A stretch of 64,000 bases of DNA from Verrucomicrobiales bacterium (lineage in GTDB: Bacteria > Verrucomicrobiota > Verrucomicrobiia > Verrucomicrobiales > DEV007). The DNA lies in the NCBI GenBank assembly GCA_012960505.1, contig DUBC01000007.1, positions 276,111 through 340,110 on the forward strand, read 5' to 3'. The notes under the pieces are model-generated. The model did not search any database, was not told the DNA's origin, and saw only the letters and a program-made list of their open reading frames with translations. A program made the position numbers and the translations under genes. Shown piece by piece: positions 53,713-63,247 of this stretch (position 1 is its first letter; every line of letters begins with the position of its first letter).

Positions 53713-56700
53713 TTAAAATGGAGGAGTAGTGCTCCTCAAATAGGCAAAGAAATCTTTTAATGTAGCATCGTCAATGCCATGCAGCAGTCCCTGAGGCATT
53801 AAAGAAATACCAGTATTAGTAAGTGATTTTATCTTATTCCTTTCAAATACCCTAGTGGCTCCCGAGAGTTCTCTGATCGCTACATATTTAGCAGTATCTT
53901 CCACCAGAAAACCTGAATGAACAGTATGTGATTTTGTATTAATTATAACATTTTCATAACCTTCCCTTATTTCAGCACCAGGCACCACTAAACTCATTAA
54001 CAGCGCGTCCTTATCATTCCTTTGATAACTGGTAAGATCAGGACCAACTTCACCTCCTTTATCGAACATCTTATGACAACCAATACATAACCTAGTAAAG
54101 GTCTTCTCGCCGGTCTTTGGATTGCCCCCACCTGTGCTAACTATTTCACTAATGCGAAGAATTTCCCGCTCTTGAGCATCAGTTATCTTAGAATCATTAT
54201 TTTTCAATAGTTTACTCAAATAATTGTTTATTGAGGGGTCGCCATGAGCACGTAACTTTTCATGAATTGATGCATTTGCAGTTTGCAATGGAAAGTCCCC
54301 TTCCTTACACCGTTCTACAAGAAACAATGCACCTGAAAGTTCACTAGCAAGCAAATCAAGCGCTGCCACTCTAATCATCGCCTCCCTAGATAGCACTTTA
54401 TTAAAGGCCAATTTCTTAACTTCGTTGTCAGCACAGTATGCCGATAAAACAGCCAAACAGGCAATCTCAACGTCCTTATGAGCGCCCTTAAATACCAAGG
54501 ATTTGATTGCATCAATAGCCGCTTCGTTATTAACGAATCCTAAAGTTGAAATAATCTCAACTAGAGATGGTGTGGATGTATTTTTATTATTTAAGAATGT
54601 AATGGCTTCATCCACTGCTCCCGTGAAGTTAATTCTAATTCTAAGCGGCAATGGCAACAAGTTCTTCGCCGCATCAAATTCACTTAAAAGCGTCTCTGGC
54701 ATGACTCCTATTTGTTTTCCTCGGGTAGCCTCACTGAAACCATCAATTAATGTTTTCTTAACTTCTTGATCAGTTGCGTTATTTAGGAAGAATGCGCACA
54801 TCAAATAGCCTTCTATCGTTTCTTGTGAAGCGTAACGCCGCATGATTCGACCAATAACATCTTTCCTTATTATCTTACTGCGCCAGATGCTATCGTCAGA
54901 GAAAAGTTTTTTTACCGCATCAACATCGGACTCAGCCTTAGATTCAATGCTCCACCAAATCAGTAAGGGAATGTGAGGATCAGAATCAAACAGATCTCTA
55001 GATGCTACGGTTTTTACTATTTTAAATCCGTCATTAGAGTTCATCCGCTTAGAAATCGCAATTAATTGAGATACAACTTCCGGACTCTCTTCAACCATTG
55101 CCAATTCAATCAATGCCTTTCTATGCTTTTCACTCATCGTGACACCAGCAACACGACGAACAGCATATCCCCTTAAGCCAATATCCGTTATGCCCTTGAT
55201 CGGCATTAAATTATTAGAACTTAACATTAATTCCAACTCAGTTGCATTCGACGGTTGCTTTCTTTTGAGCTCATTTATATCAGTCAGTTCATGACTCTTC
55301 CTTAGTTCGACTAGAGCCGAACGCCTCAACCACCTTGAATCAGATCTCGACACTTCTAATAAATCAACTTTACTTAAGTCAGTAAGATTAATTTTATTAT
55401 TAAAAGGCCTTCTACCTTTAGTCCTGATCCTATAAACACGCCCTAACTCGTGGTCTATTTGACCCTCATGATTTCTATAATGATTAACCTGTCGATCATA
55501 CCAATCAGCAACGTAAATAGAACCATCAGGTGAATCCGTTACCATGACTGGCCTAAACCACGGATCCTTAGAAGACATGACTCGAGTTACGTCCTTTGTT
55601 TTAAAGGTCGAACCATCATTCGACACTTGAGATAGAACTAAGTTATTATGTAAGACGTCTACACCAAACAGTTTACCATGATACCTCTCAGGTAAACCAT
55701 TGCCCTCATATATAATAAATTGATGAGTAAATCTTTCCACTTGTTCATTCTTCATTGCGGGAAAATATCCATAAGCATGATCATTAGTTAATGCTCCATG
55801 CTTGCCCCAAGATTTTTGATAGTACCCGCCCAAAATATAATGGAACCCCCTAGTATTCCCCCCATTATGACCAGAATAGACCCTGCCCCTCGAATCAATT
55901 TCTAAGCCGAAGGCATTTCCCCCACCTTCGGCAAAGATTTCATAGACGTGCTCTTTTGGGTGATACCGCCAAACGTTCTGACCCATCGATTTAATCGGAG
56001 CTTTAGGCTTATCAGCAAGTGGCGAGGTGATGGCTGCGCTTACCGTACTCCCTTGCGCTCCATAGAGCCACCCATCAGGACCTATGGATAGGCTGTTGGC
56101 TATTGAATGAGAATCCTCCAAACCAAAACCTTTCAAATGAACTATAGGATCTGAATCAGGCACATCATCTCCATTCTTATCAGGATAATAAAGCAAATAA
56201 GGAGGATTAGTGACCCAAACTCCATCTCCAGCATGGGCAATACTTGTCGCCATATTCAACCCTTCAACAAAAATCTTATGCTTATCAAATTCACCATCAC
56301 CATTAGTGTCTTCATGTATTGAAATTTTATCCTTACCAATGAATGGAGATCCTGAGGGATATGGAGGAGGCGGAGGAACCTTATCATAAGCGACTCTCCA
56401 CACCTTGTCTCTACTGACTCGCTTTAGCCCTGCCGGATCTGGGTACTGAATATATTGAACTACCCACAATCGTCCTCTGGAATCAAAACTCAAGTGCAGA
56501 GGCTGCTTTACGATTGGCTCACTTAATACCAGATCCACTGTAAGGTCGTCAGGCACTGATATTAATTTTGTAGAATCCCTGGGGCTCATCGCGCCTTCAA
56601 TAGGATACCGCTGTGGATACCCTAGCTTGTCATTAGGCAAAGGGCCACTTACCTTGATTTTTTTATTTTTTATTTTGCCGTCTTTGGGAAGGGCCCATGA

Positions 56701-58242
56701 GATTGCGTTATCAATCATCTTAATAAAGCTAAGATTGGAAAAATCATCTTTATGACCAAGCGAAGTATAAAAGCTCTTACCTCCGAATTTATTTCTGTAT
56801 GACCACGCGACTGGCTGATTGCCTTTTATCCCTACTGCTCGACCATTCATAAGAACGTGAGTATTTTTCTGTAATGGTAAAACTTTATACAGAGAACCAC
56901 CTGTAGAAAATTCATCCATAGTGACACCTTTCATAATTGGATGAGCAGCATCGACAGCCTTTGCAAAGGTCTCCTTACCACTGCCGTAATGATCATTATA
57001 GTTCCCACCAAAAACCTCTAGATCAAACATCTCCCACACTTCATGACCCTGTGGAGGCTTTTGGTTACGCAAAGAAAAAGCGTGGCTCGAAGTTCGAATG
57101 CCAATGACAGGATTGGCTGCCATAATGTAGTCTTTTACGGCCTTCAGCTGATCACTTGGCAGCGCTCGCCTGCGCACACTAACAAATAAAAGATCAGCGT
57201 CATTAAGAGCAGCATTCAAATCCCCAAAATCATTTTGTCCATCCTTCGCAAACCGAAATTCGAGTCTGTATTTTGAGGTAAGATTCTTTTCCGCATAAGC
57301 AGGCAAAGTAACCTTAGTAAAATATTCCTTCTCCCCGATTAAAAATAATATTTTCGGCCTATTATCAGATTTAAATTTCGTGAAACTTTTGCCCACAATG
57401 TCCTCACTTGAAATTGTAGGGCAAACGTACTTTTCAATGTGCCTGACAATAAGATCCGTGCCCGCAAAATGGCTCACAAACGGCGACATCTTCGGGTTGT
57501 ACATCGTATCAGTTAGATCTCTTACCAATACGACATTCTTACCATTCTTTGCCAACTGCCTAAGACCGAAAGGACGACCCAATACACACATATTTGTGTG
57601 AACACCCAAAACCATTACATTTTTAATTTTCTTGCTCTCTAGAATATTCCAATTCTCCACTCCACTATCAGTGATGTAGTCCCGATCATTATCAATTTTT
57701 ATTAAATCGATTTGCCGCTTCCAAGGAGAACGAGGATTTCGCCCCATAGATTGTAATTTCTGCGACCACTTCTTATGCTCATCAGGTTCATCGTCTTCAC
57801 CCCCATCACTATGATCGATAGGATAACCCGCATTCTCTTCTTCTTCGCTTATCCAGTGCATCCAAGCACTGATGCCATCCGGTAAATTATTTGACGCTGG
57901 CGCATTCGTTGCTCTTATTCTGGCAGGATTAGCTTTATAAAAATCTACGCAGGACGACGGCGAATGAATTATCGTCCCCCCGGCCGCTCTAACTTCATAA
58001 ATTAATTTATCAATTCTTGGAGCTATTTCATTTGCTCGTTTTACCGCATTATAACAATGATGCGAATCCCACATGTCACATATTATCACTGCCGTGTCTG
58101 AGGGAACCCACCTTTCAATCCTTTCCCTAATCTCAACGCCACCACTTTCACTTGTGATACGATCCCTCAATTTAACATTGAAGGGCTCAATTGCGTTAAG
58201 TGTACAAATGGAAGAAATAAACAATGTCAAAAACCAGTGCAT
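53713..58242 (-). CDS. Giant PVC-type fusion: isochorismatase-like, ThuA-like, membrane-bound dehydrogenase, HEAT, cytochrome c
   Basis: A 1509-residue secreted protein with five modules. Residues about 45-270 form an isochorismatase-like cysteine hydrolase (AVIICDMWDSHHCYNAVKRA, candidate nucleophile in GVHTNMCVLGRPFG). About 290-520 is ThuA-like (KILFLIGEKEYFTKVTLPAY, PVIGIRTSSHAFSLRNQ, SFYTSLGHKDDF). About 555-970 is the PVC membrane-bound dehydrogenase propeller (GRLWVVQYIQYPDP, GDGVWVTNPPYLLYYPD, YVADWYDRQVNHYRNHEG). About 980-1370 contains HEAT-like helices. The last 130 residues are a c-type haem domain with C1386-IG-C1389-H1390 and GGEVGPDLTSYQRNDKDALL. ThuA plus propeller plus haem is common in PVC bacteria; the N-terminal hydrolase fused to them is less so. 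Probably sugar oxidation at the cell surface. Confidence 0.88.
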   Translation of the reverse strand: MHWFLTLFISSICTLNAIEPFNVKLRDRITSESGGVEIRERIERWVPSDTAVIICDMWDSHHCYNAVKRANEIAPRIDKLIYEVRAAGGTIIHSPSSCVDFYKANPARIRATNAPASNNLPDGISAWMHWISEEEENAGYPIDHSDGGEDDEPDEHKKWSQKLQSMGRNPRSPWKRQIDLIKIDNDRDYITDSGVENWNILESKKIKNVMVLGVHTNMCVLGRPFGLRQLAKNGKNVVLVRDLTDTMYNPKMSPFVSHFAGTDLIVRHIEKYVCPTISSEDIVGKSFTKFKSDNRPKILFLIGEKEYFTKVTLPAYAEKNLTSKYRLEFRFAKDGQNDFGDLNAALNDADLLFVSVRRRALPSDQLKAVKDYIMAANPVIGIRTSSHAFSLRNQKPPQGHEVWEMFDLEVFGGNYNDHYGSGKETFAKAVDAAHPIMKGVTMDEFSTGGSLYKVLPLQKNTHVLMNGRAVGIKGNQPVAWSYRNKFGGKSFYTSLGHKDDFSNLSFIKMIDNAISWALPKDGKIKNKKIKVSGPLPNDKLGYPQRYPIEGAMSPRDSTKLISVPDDLTVDLVLSEPIVKQPLHLSFDSRGRLWVVQYIQYPDPAGLKRVSRDKVWRVAYDKVPPPPPYPSGSPFIGKDKISIHEDTNGDGEFDKHKIFVEGLNMATSIAHAGDGVWVTNPPYLLYYPDKNGDDVPDSDPIVHLKGFGLEDSHSIANSLSIGPDGWLYGAQGSTVSAAITSPLADKPKAPIKSMGQNVWRYHPKEHVYEIFAEGGGNAFGLEIDSRGRVYSGHNGGNTRGFHYILGGYYQKSWGKHGALTNDHAYGYFPAMKNEQVERFTHQFIIYEGNGLPERYHGKLFGVDVLHNNLVLSQVSNDGSTFKTKDVTRVMSSKDPWFRPVMVTDSPDGSIYVADWYDRQVNHYRNHEGQIDHELGRVYRIRTKGRRPFNNKINLTDLSKVDLLEVSRSDSRWLRRSALVELRKSHELTDINELKRKQPSNATELELMLSSNNLMPIKGITDIGLRGYAVRRVAGVTMSEKHRKALIELAMVEESPEVVSQLIAISKRMNSNDGFKIVKTVASRDLFDSDPHIPLLIWWSIESKAESDVDAVKKLFSDDSIWRSKIIRKDVIGRIMRRYASQETIEGYLMCAFFLNNATDQEVKKTLIDGFSEATRGKQIGVMPETLLSEFDAAKNLLPLPLRIRINFTGAVDEAITFLNNKNTSTPSLVEIISTLGFVNNEAAIDAIKSLVFKGAHKDVEIACLAVLSAYCADNEVKKLAFNKVLSREAMIRVAALDLLASELSGALFLVERCKEGDFPLQTANASIHEKLRAHGDPSINNYLSKLLKNNDSKITDAQEREILRISEIVSTGGGNPKTGEKTFTRLCIGCHKMFDKGGEVGPDLTSYQRNDKDALLMSLVVPGAEIREGYENVIINTKSHTVHSGFLVEDTAKYVAIRELSGATRVFERNKIKSLTNTGISLMPQGLLHGIDDATLKDFFAYLRSTTPPF

Positions 58243-58274
58243 TAATAAATCCTATTACTACTCGTTAATACATA

Positions 58275-58312
58275 AAACAAAAAAAACCTGACGGCTTGAT
58301 GACCGTCAGGCT
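58275..58312 (-). terminator. Rho-independent terminator of the DUF5069 gene
   Basis: On the minus strand a perfect 8-base stem CCTGACGG/CCGTCAGG (58287-58294 and 58303-58310, 8-base loop) is followed by a run of eight T and then GTTTT. It lies about 20 bases past the DUF5069 stop. Confidence 0.88.
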
Positions 58313-58332
58313 TTGCACAAATTATTATAAAC

Positions 58333-58770
58333 TTAAGCTATTTCCTGTGCATGGAAATCGCTCCAATCTTCGAGATTGTTAAGGTTAATTGCATCAAGAA
58401 TTGATCCGTTGTCCTCAATGCCTACGCCACCAAGAATACCCTGGCGTGTAGCATCGTCATGATTGTAACCAACAATGCTATCATTAAGAGTCTTAACAGC
58501 ATCCTCATCAAGTGAACCGCCTTTTTGATCAAGGATCCACTTCTCTAGTTGAGGATAAGTTGGCTTGCTATCCATAAAACTCACAAATGCTTCTTTATCA
58601 ATTTCGATGCCATCGAGAACCATTTGATCATAACCGGCTCCGATAGCTGGGTAATCATCATGAAGTTTGCTAGCTTTATCTAAAGATACTTTTTGCCAAA
58701 GCCGAGGCAGGTGAAGAACGCCAATAGGACCGGCAATGCCAGAACTTATTAATGGGATAATTTTACTCAT
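58333..58770 (-). CDS. DUF5069 family protein
   Basis: A 145-residue cytoplasmic protein matching DUF5069, a family common in Verrucomicrobiota and of unknown function. Family-like pieces are LHLPRLWQKVSLDKASKL, YPAIGAGYDQMVLDGIEIDK and PTYPQLEKWILDQKGG. No signal peptide is evident. It has its own strong terminator, so it is probably a monocistronic, well-expressed gene. Confidence 0.75.
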   Translation of the reverse strand: MSKIIPLISSGIAGPIGVLHLPRLWQKVSLDKASKLHDDYPAIGAGYDQMVLDGIEIDKEAFVSFMDSKPTYPQLEKWILDQKGGSLDEDAVKTLNDSIVGYNHDDATRQGILGGVGIEDNGSILDAINLNNLEDWSDFHAQEIA

Positions 58771-58875
58771 ATTTTTTAAATCTTTTAAGGTTCATTTAAG
58801 AGTTATCAGACCTCTTACCAATCTGAAAGCTATTTCTTTTTAAAATTAACCAATAATCGAACTGTAGAATGCGGC

Positions 58876-59601
58876 CTATTGTTCAATTTCGAGCTTGAGA
58901 AAGCTACTAGTAGGCTTGGATTTAGCGTCAGTTGGATAAGTTCGAACATTCATCATTTCTAAGTACCAATCACCCTTGTATTGCTGAACACTATCAACCT
59001 CAAAGCTCTTCACTAACTGATTCTTGGCATTATAACCGTTCATCCTGACTAATGCCCCACTCCTTTGCGAGATCCATGCGTCAACGAAAGAATACCCATT
59101 GCCAGAATCAGGATTGCTGCATCTTATCTTCCAAGCTTTACCACCCTTTGCCTTTTCTACACCTATGATTTTAGGCGCAGGCCATTCTATGAATCTCATA
59201 GCAAGATCCTCATAGGTAAGATCAGTACTGCGAATTCTTTCATTAAATTTTGATGGCTTAATTTTTTCAGACACACCCTTTCTTATTCTTGTTACACTGT
59301 ACTTGCCCTCAATAATCTCAAACTCAATAATCTCATCAACGTTCTTGGCGCTTTGATTAGATTCAAAGAATTCTAAACGTATCAATTTAGCACTCAGCGT
59401 TATACTAAGAGGTATCAATTTGAACCCGATCCTTCTTGGTCGAATTTCGCCCCTAAATGTTTGTGACTTATCTCCGTATGTATTCCTTACAGCCAACAAA
59501 ATCTGCTCGGCATCAAGTTGAGATTCGTTGACTTGAGAAAAAAGATAAGGTGAACAAACTGCAAATATATTACAGATCAGAATCAGCGCTAGAATCTTCA
59601 T
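58876..59601 (-). CDS. LolA-like outer-membrane lipoprotein-sorting protein
   Basis: A 241-residue secreted protein with a signal peptide (about 1-22, ending LFSQ). The remainder has the layout of LolA-like or lipoprotein-sorting domains: AEQILLAVRNTYGDKSQTFR at the start, LTYEDLAMRFIEWP in the middle, and WKIRCSNPDSGNGYSFVDAW followed by VRMNGYNAKNQLVKSFEVD and GDWYLEMMNVRTYP. Such proteins bind lipid in a half-barrel. It may carry lipoproteins or another hydrophobic molecule across the periplasm. It lies upstream of the DUF5069 gene with a 105-base gap. Confidence 0.7.
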   Translation of the reverse strand: MKILALILICNIFAVCSPYLFSQVNESQLDAEQILLAVRNTYGDKSQTFRGEIRPRRIGFKLIPLSITLSAKLIRLEFFESNQSAKNVDEIIEFEIIEGKYSVTRIRKGVSEKIKPSKFNERIRSTDLTYEDLAMRFIEWPAPKIIGVEKAKGGKAWKIRCSNPDSGNGYSFVDAWISQRSGALVRMNGYNAKNQLVKSFEVDSVQQYKGDWYLEMMNVRTYPTDAKSKPTSSFLKLEIEQ

Positions 59602-59933
59602 AAATTTAACTATTACTTATAAACGTTCTTTTATACATTCATTTGACGTTCAACGTTAAAAATTATTCGATCAACGCTTTTCCATAAAATCAAATTGGGA
59701 GAATTCTGTGATCAATAAAGGGAAATTAGCAGAATCAGGGAACACAAATCCCAAATTAATAATTAATTAATCCACCCCTTAGATCGCATTATCACCCAAG
59801 TCAACCTCATAAAGAATGACAAAAGTAAATTTTAATTAGTTTCGATGTGGACCTTATTTTTTCAGCAGTGTACAAAAGGAATAATAACTAATTTTTTTTA
59901 GCATATCCACATTGCACAAACCCATCTAATTAC
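59602..59933. other. AT-rich divergent promoter region
   Basis: A 332-base gap between the LolA-like and COG2958-like genes, which are divergent, so it must hold both promoters. It contains an ATTAATAATTAATTAA-type stretch near 59756 and a T-rich block just before 59900. I see no gene or clear operator. Confidence 0.4.
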
Positions 59934-60956
59934 ATGAGCCTGCGAGAGCACCTTCGTAACATTTTACCTGAGATACTGCCACCTGCTCCTAAGAATGCAA
60001 TTAAGGGCACAGAACTTATCGAACTAGTTAAGTCAAAGCTTGATCAAAAATATAGCGATGCAACTTTGCGTTATCATTTCTCGATAATGTCATGTGATCC
60101 AAGTTCTCCAATTGCAAAAGTAGAACATGGCCAAGGATACTACCTAAGAACAAACACACTCACTGCAATGAAGAGTGCGCGCCACATGATATCACCAAGC
60201 CAATCTTCAATAGGCGACACGTTTGGTTACGCTACATCTAATGAGGCGTTACTCCGCGCTAATAAATTTCGCTCCATAGTTTCACAGTCAACCAAAACAG
60301 AAGGCAAAGTTCCATTCACTCTTGAACATACATTTGGTGAGGAAGCAGAGTATGAGGATCTATGGAAGTATCCCGATTTAATATCAGTATCTTGGAAAGG
60401 AGGAGTCAACACTTCACGTTCAGAATTAGACGAAGACATGTTACATCTCCAACGGAGCTTTGGGTCACAACCATTTACTCTTAGGAGCTTGAAGATGAAA
60501 CTAGAAATTCGGACCGATACCTACCGAGAAGATTTCTTCCAGTGTTTAAGCAATTCACGCTGGGCGCACTATGGAGAACTCCTAATTGCGGCACCCATTG
60601 AAGACGCAAATTTAATTAACAATCTACGTTCTTTAGGCAATGAATTTGGAATAGGCATAACAAGCTACGGTCTTTCAAAAGATGTTCTCGATGATTTACC
60701 GGAACCCGACGCAATCCATCACTTCACTGAAAGAGAAATCGAAGGCCTATTCAAACTCATTAATTATCAGCGCATCTCAGAATCAAGACCACGCAATGAA
60801 CTCGCTTGGGATCAAGTCAACGAGTTAAGGAATTCAAATACAGAAATTGATTCAATGTTCAAATGGCTCTCTCAAAGCTTAGAACAAGGCAAGGTAATGC
60901 CATTCGAACGGAAATCAGCTGATACAGCAGTGGTTACTAATTCGACTTTGGATTAA
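59934..60956 (+). CDS. COG2958-like protein: winged-helix (HARE-type) plus nuclease-like domain
   Basis: A 340-residue cytoplasmic protein. Residues about 1-75 form a helix-turn-helix/winged-helix-like domain with a wing-like ending (LRYHFSIMSCDPSSPIAKVE, GQGYYLRTN), as in HARE-HTH proteins. Residues about 145-265 have the COG2958/HrgA-like pattern: WKYPDLISVSWKG, LRSLKMKLEIRTDTYREDFF, QCLSNSRWAHYGELLIAAPI and LGNEFGIGITSYGL. In that family the strand order with D and E/K residues suggests a PD-(D/E)xK nuclease-like fold, and some members sit near restriction systems. No methylase or restriction gene is near here, so an orphan regulator or nuclease is possible. Confidence 0.6.
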   Translation: MSLREHLRNILPEILPPAPKNAIKGTELIELVKSKLDQKYSDATLRYHFSIMSCDPSSPIAKVEHGQGYYLRTNTLTAMKSARHMISPSQSSIGDTFGYATSNEALLRANKFRSIVSQSTKTEGKVPFTLEHTFGEEAEYEDLWKYPDLISVSWKGGVNTSRSELDEDMLHLQRSFGSQPFTLRSLKMKLEIRTDTYREDFFQCLSNSRWAHYGELLIAAPIEDANLINNLRSLGNEFGIGITSYGLSKDVLDDLPEPDAIHHFTEREIEGLFKLINYQRISESRPRNELAWDQVNELRNSNTEIDSMFKWLSQSLEQGKVMPFERKSADTAVVTNSTLD

Positions 60957-61033
60957 TTTTACTTAATTAAGATTAACTTAAAGAGTTACTCGCATTACTA
61001 ATCCTTTAGTAATATGAATGTTTACTGATGAGA

Positions 61034-61063
61034 TTGACATTTCTCATTATGAAAAGATATTTA
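61034..61063 (+). promoter_or_regulatory. Sigma70-like promoter of the TPR gene (very short leader)
   Basis: A perfect TTGACA (61034-61039), an 18-base spacer and TATTTA (61058-61063). The ATG at 61073 is 9 bases further on, leaving a leader of only about 3 bases. Just upstream, ATTACTAA/TTAGTAAT (60994-61013) forms a hairpin that could end the previous transcript. Confidence 0.45.
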
Positions 61064-61072
61064 CGTTTATAA

Positions 61073-61837
61073 ATGCTTCTTGTATCCAAAAAATATTTAA
61101 TCAGAACAAGCGCCTGCTTAACTCTAGCATGCTGCCCTCTTCTCACTGTGAGTGATCTCTTAGCTCAAAACGAAACCACTGCCAATACCAAGGAAAGCAA
61201 AACACCAGGCTTGCCGAGCAAATTTGAGAGCCTCTCAAAAGAAAAAAAGGAAAGCCTCAGAAAAATCTTAATGGAGGCAGCCAGCCTACTTAATGGAATC
61301 AGGGTTCAGGAATCCCTAGAAAAAATCATAGCAGCAGAAAGCATCGTCTCTGACTTTGGCCCCCTATACAATTTAAAAGGAGCCGCATACTCGAAAATTA
61401 GAGACTTCGATAAAGCTCAAGCAGAATTCGAGCGTGCCGTCCTCCTTGACCCAAAGGCGGTAATGACCCAATTCAACCTGACAGAAATGCATTTCGTCAA
61501 AAAGAATTACCCACTCGCAGACAAAGAGTTTTCCAAGTTCCTATCCCTCAATAAGGATCTTCCAAAAGAAACTAAAGCCTTAGTCAAATACAAACTATTA
61601 ATTTGCAGTTTAAAGCAAGAGAAAGAATCAAACGCTAAAGAAATCCTAAAAGGCTTCGATTACTTAGATGACCACCCTGCCTTTTATTACTCCAATGCCG
61701 CCATTCATTTTAATAAGGGAGAAATTATAAAAGCAAACTCTTGGCTCATTGCAGCAAGCAAGATTTACAAACCTGCAATAAATCAGGTCTACAATGATTC
61801 ATTAATTGAAGCAGGATGGATGGAAAATATTGAATAA
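61073..61837 (+). CDS. Secreted TPR protein
   Basis: A 254-residue protein with a long N-terminal hydrophobic signal (about 10-33, ending LLAQ) and tetratricopeptide-type helices from about 80 to 245: FGPLYNLKGAAYSKIRDFDK, AQAEFERAVLLDPKAVMTQF, NLTEMHFVKKNYPLADKEFS, FYYSNAAIHFNKGEIIKANS. It probably acts as a periplasmic or outer-membrane protein-protein scaffold. Its TAA stop abuts the stop of the convergent ksgA gene with no base between. Confidence 0.75.
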   Translation: MLLVSKKYLIRTSACLTLACCPLLTVSDLLAQNETTANTKESKTPGLPSKFESLSKEKKESLRKILMEAASLLNGIRVQESLEKIIAAESIVSDFGPLYNLKGAAYSKIRDFDKAQAEFERAVLLDPKAVMTQFNLTEMHFVKKNYPLADKEFSKFLSLNKDLPKETKALVKYKLLICSLKQEKESNAKEILKGFDYLDDHPAFYYSNAAIHFNKGEIIKANSWLIAASKIYKPAINQVYNDSLIEAGWMENIE

Positions 61838-63241
61838 TCAATCAACATAACTATTCAGGCACTTGATAAAACCCGAGGCAAAATCCTCCGGCCTCTCTCG
61901 GACCCATTCCCCAATCATAGCAATAGGGAAAAACCCTCCCCCCGCAATTTCGCTATAAGGTAAGTTGAACGGACCATTATGCTCACACCTGTAGAGTCGA
62001 ACAAATTCCCAGCCTGTATTCTCTGAAGGCTTAATAGAACAAATAAGATTAACTTCTAGAGAAATGCCAAGCTCCTCTGAGAGTTCCCTAATTGCAGCAC
62101 AATGGTATTCTTCGCTTACATCTAAATGCCCTGAAGCACTAGAATCCCATAACCCTGGCGAGCTATCCTTTAAGACTGACCTCTTTTGTAAATACAGATC
62201 TCCAACTTTATTAAACACAAATACATGGACTGCGCGATGCAATAACCCTTCAGAATGAACGTGCGATCGCTCCATTTGCTCCACAACTCGATCATCTTCG
62301 TCGACAACATCAAACAACTCGTTGCCCATTTGAGGATTATCTTTTAATGGATTATCATCAATAAACCTAGCCATGTTAATCCATTCATTAATACTTAATT
62401 CTTCAGCTCTGGCAGTTTCCTGTAAATCCATCGCTTTACATAATTCACTCCAATCAGTATCGCCGAGTGGTAACCTTTTCTTTAATTGTTTGCGCCTCTC
62501 ATGGAAACCACACTTAACAATCCTTTTTAATACACGCTGGTTAAATGGAGGATATTTATCAGAATCACATGGAGAGAATCTTAGGACGGCCGAATCCACT
62601 GCAGGCTTTGGAGTGAAGGGCTGAAAAGTTAAATCTTGCAACCTCTCAACATTCCAGTATGCACATGTAATTACAGTTAGGAGACCATAACTTTTAGTCC
62701 TAGGCACAGCACAGAACCTATTAACAACTTCTTTCTGTAACATAAATACAGCCGAATCTACAGGTGATGGGAATGTTAAGAAATTCCTAATTATTTCCGT
62801 TCCGCAAGAGTAAGGAAGATTCCCAATGACCTTAACAGCATCTTCAGCATAAAATGGTCTAACATCAAAATTAACTGCATCCTGATGGAACACCTCAACA
62901 CCATCCACCCCTGAAAGAACGTCTCTCAAATATTCATAAATCCTTCGATCGTATTCAACAAGGACTAACTTTTTAACCTTACCAATAAGATAGCGAGTTA
63001 ATGCCCCGAGGCCTGGACCGATCTCCACTATTGTATCATTATCATCTATGTTAAGTGCATCTACAATTGATTCTGAAACGCTGGTATCAATTAAAAAGTT
63101 TTGACCTAGTCCCTTGGATGGTCGAACACCTATTTTATTTAAAATCTTTACGACTTCAGAATCACTATTGAAACCTGAAAGGAATTCCTGTAAATCATTG
63201 TTACTTTGAGTTTTTGGCAAGGGAGACTCCATAATCATCAA
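61838..63241 (-). CDS. rsmA: 16S rRNA dimethyladenosine transferase KsgA fused to a NUDIX hydrolase
   Basis: A 467-residue fusion. The KsgA/RsmA part (about 25-290) dimethylates two adenines near the 3' end of 16S rRNA: GLGQNFLIDTSVSESIVDAL, the SAM motif IVEIGPGLGALTRYL (71-85), the NLPY active-site motif (141-144) and FTPKPAVDSAVLRFSP. A short acidic linker leads to a NUDIX domain (about 305-460) of the YfcD/IDI-like branch (ELFDVVDEDDRVVEQMERS, LLHRAVHVFVFN) with a perfect Nudix box G-x5-E-x7-RELxEELGI at 371-393. It would hydrolyse a nucleoside-diphosphate-linked compound. The start lies only 6 bases from the divergent pgsA start. Confidence 0.93.
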   Translation of the reverse strand: MMIMESPLPKTQSNNDLQEFLSGFNSDSEVVKILNKIGVRPSKGLGQNFLIDTSVSESIVDALNIDDNDTIVEIGPGLGALTRYLIGKVKKLVLVEYDRRIYEYLRDVLSGVDGVEVFHQDAVNFDVRPFYAEDAVKVIGNLPYSCGTEIIRNFLTFPSPVDSAVFMLQKEVVNRFCAVPRTKSYGLLTVITCAYWNVERLQDLTFQPFTPKPAVDSAVLRFSPCDSDKYPPFNQRVLKRIVKCGFHERRKQLKKRLPLGDTDWSELCKAMDLQETARAEELSINEWINMARFIDDNPLKDNPQMGNELFDVVDEDDRVVEQMERSHVHSEGLLHRAVHVFVFNKVGDLYLQKRSVLKDSSPGLWDSSASGHLDVSEEYHCAAIRELSEELGISLEVNLICSIKPSENTGWEFVRLYRCEHNGPFNLPYSEIAGGGFFPIAMIGEWVRERPEDFASGFIKCLNSYVD

Positions 63242-63247
63242 TACTTA

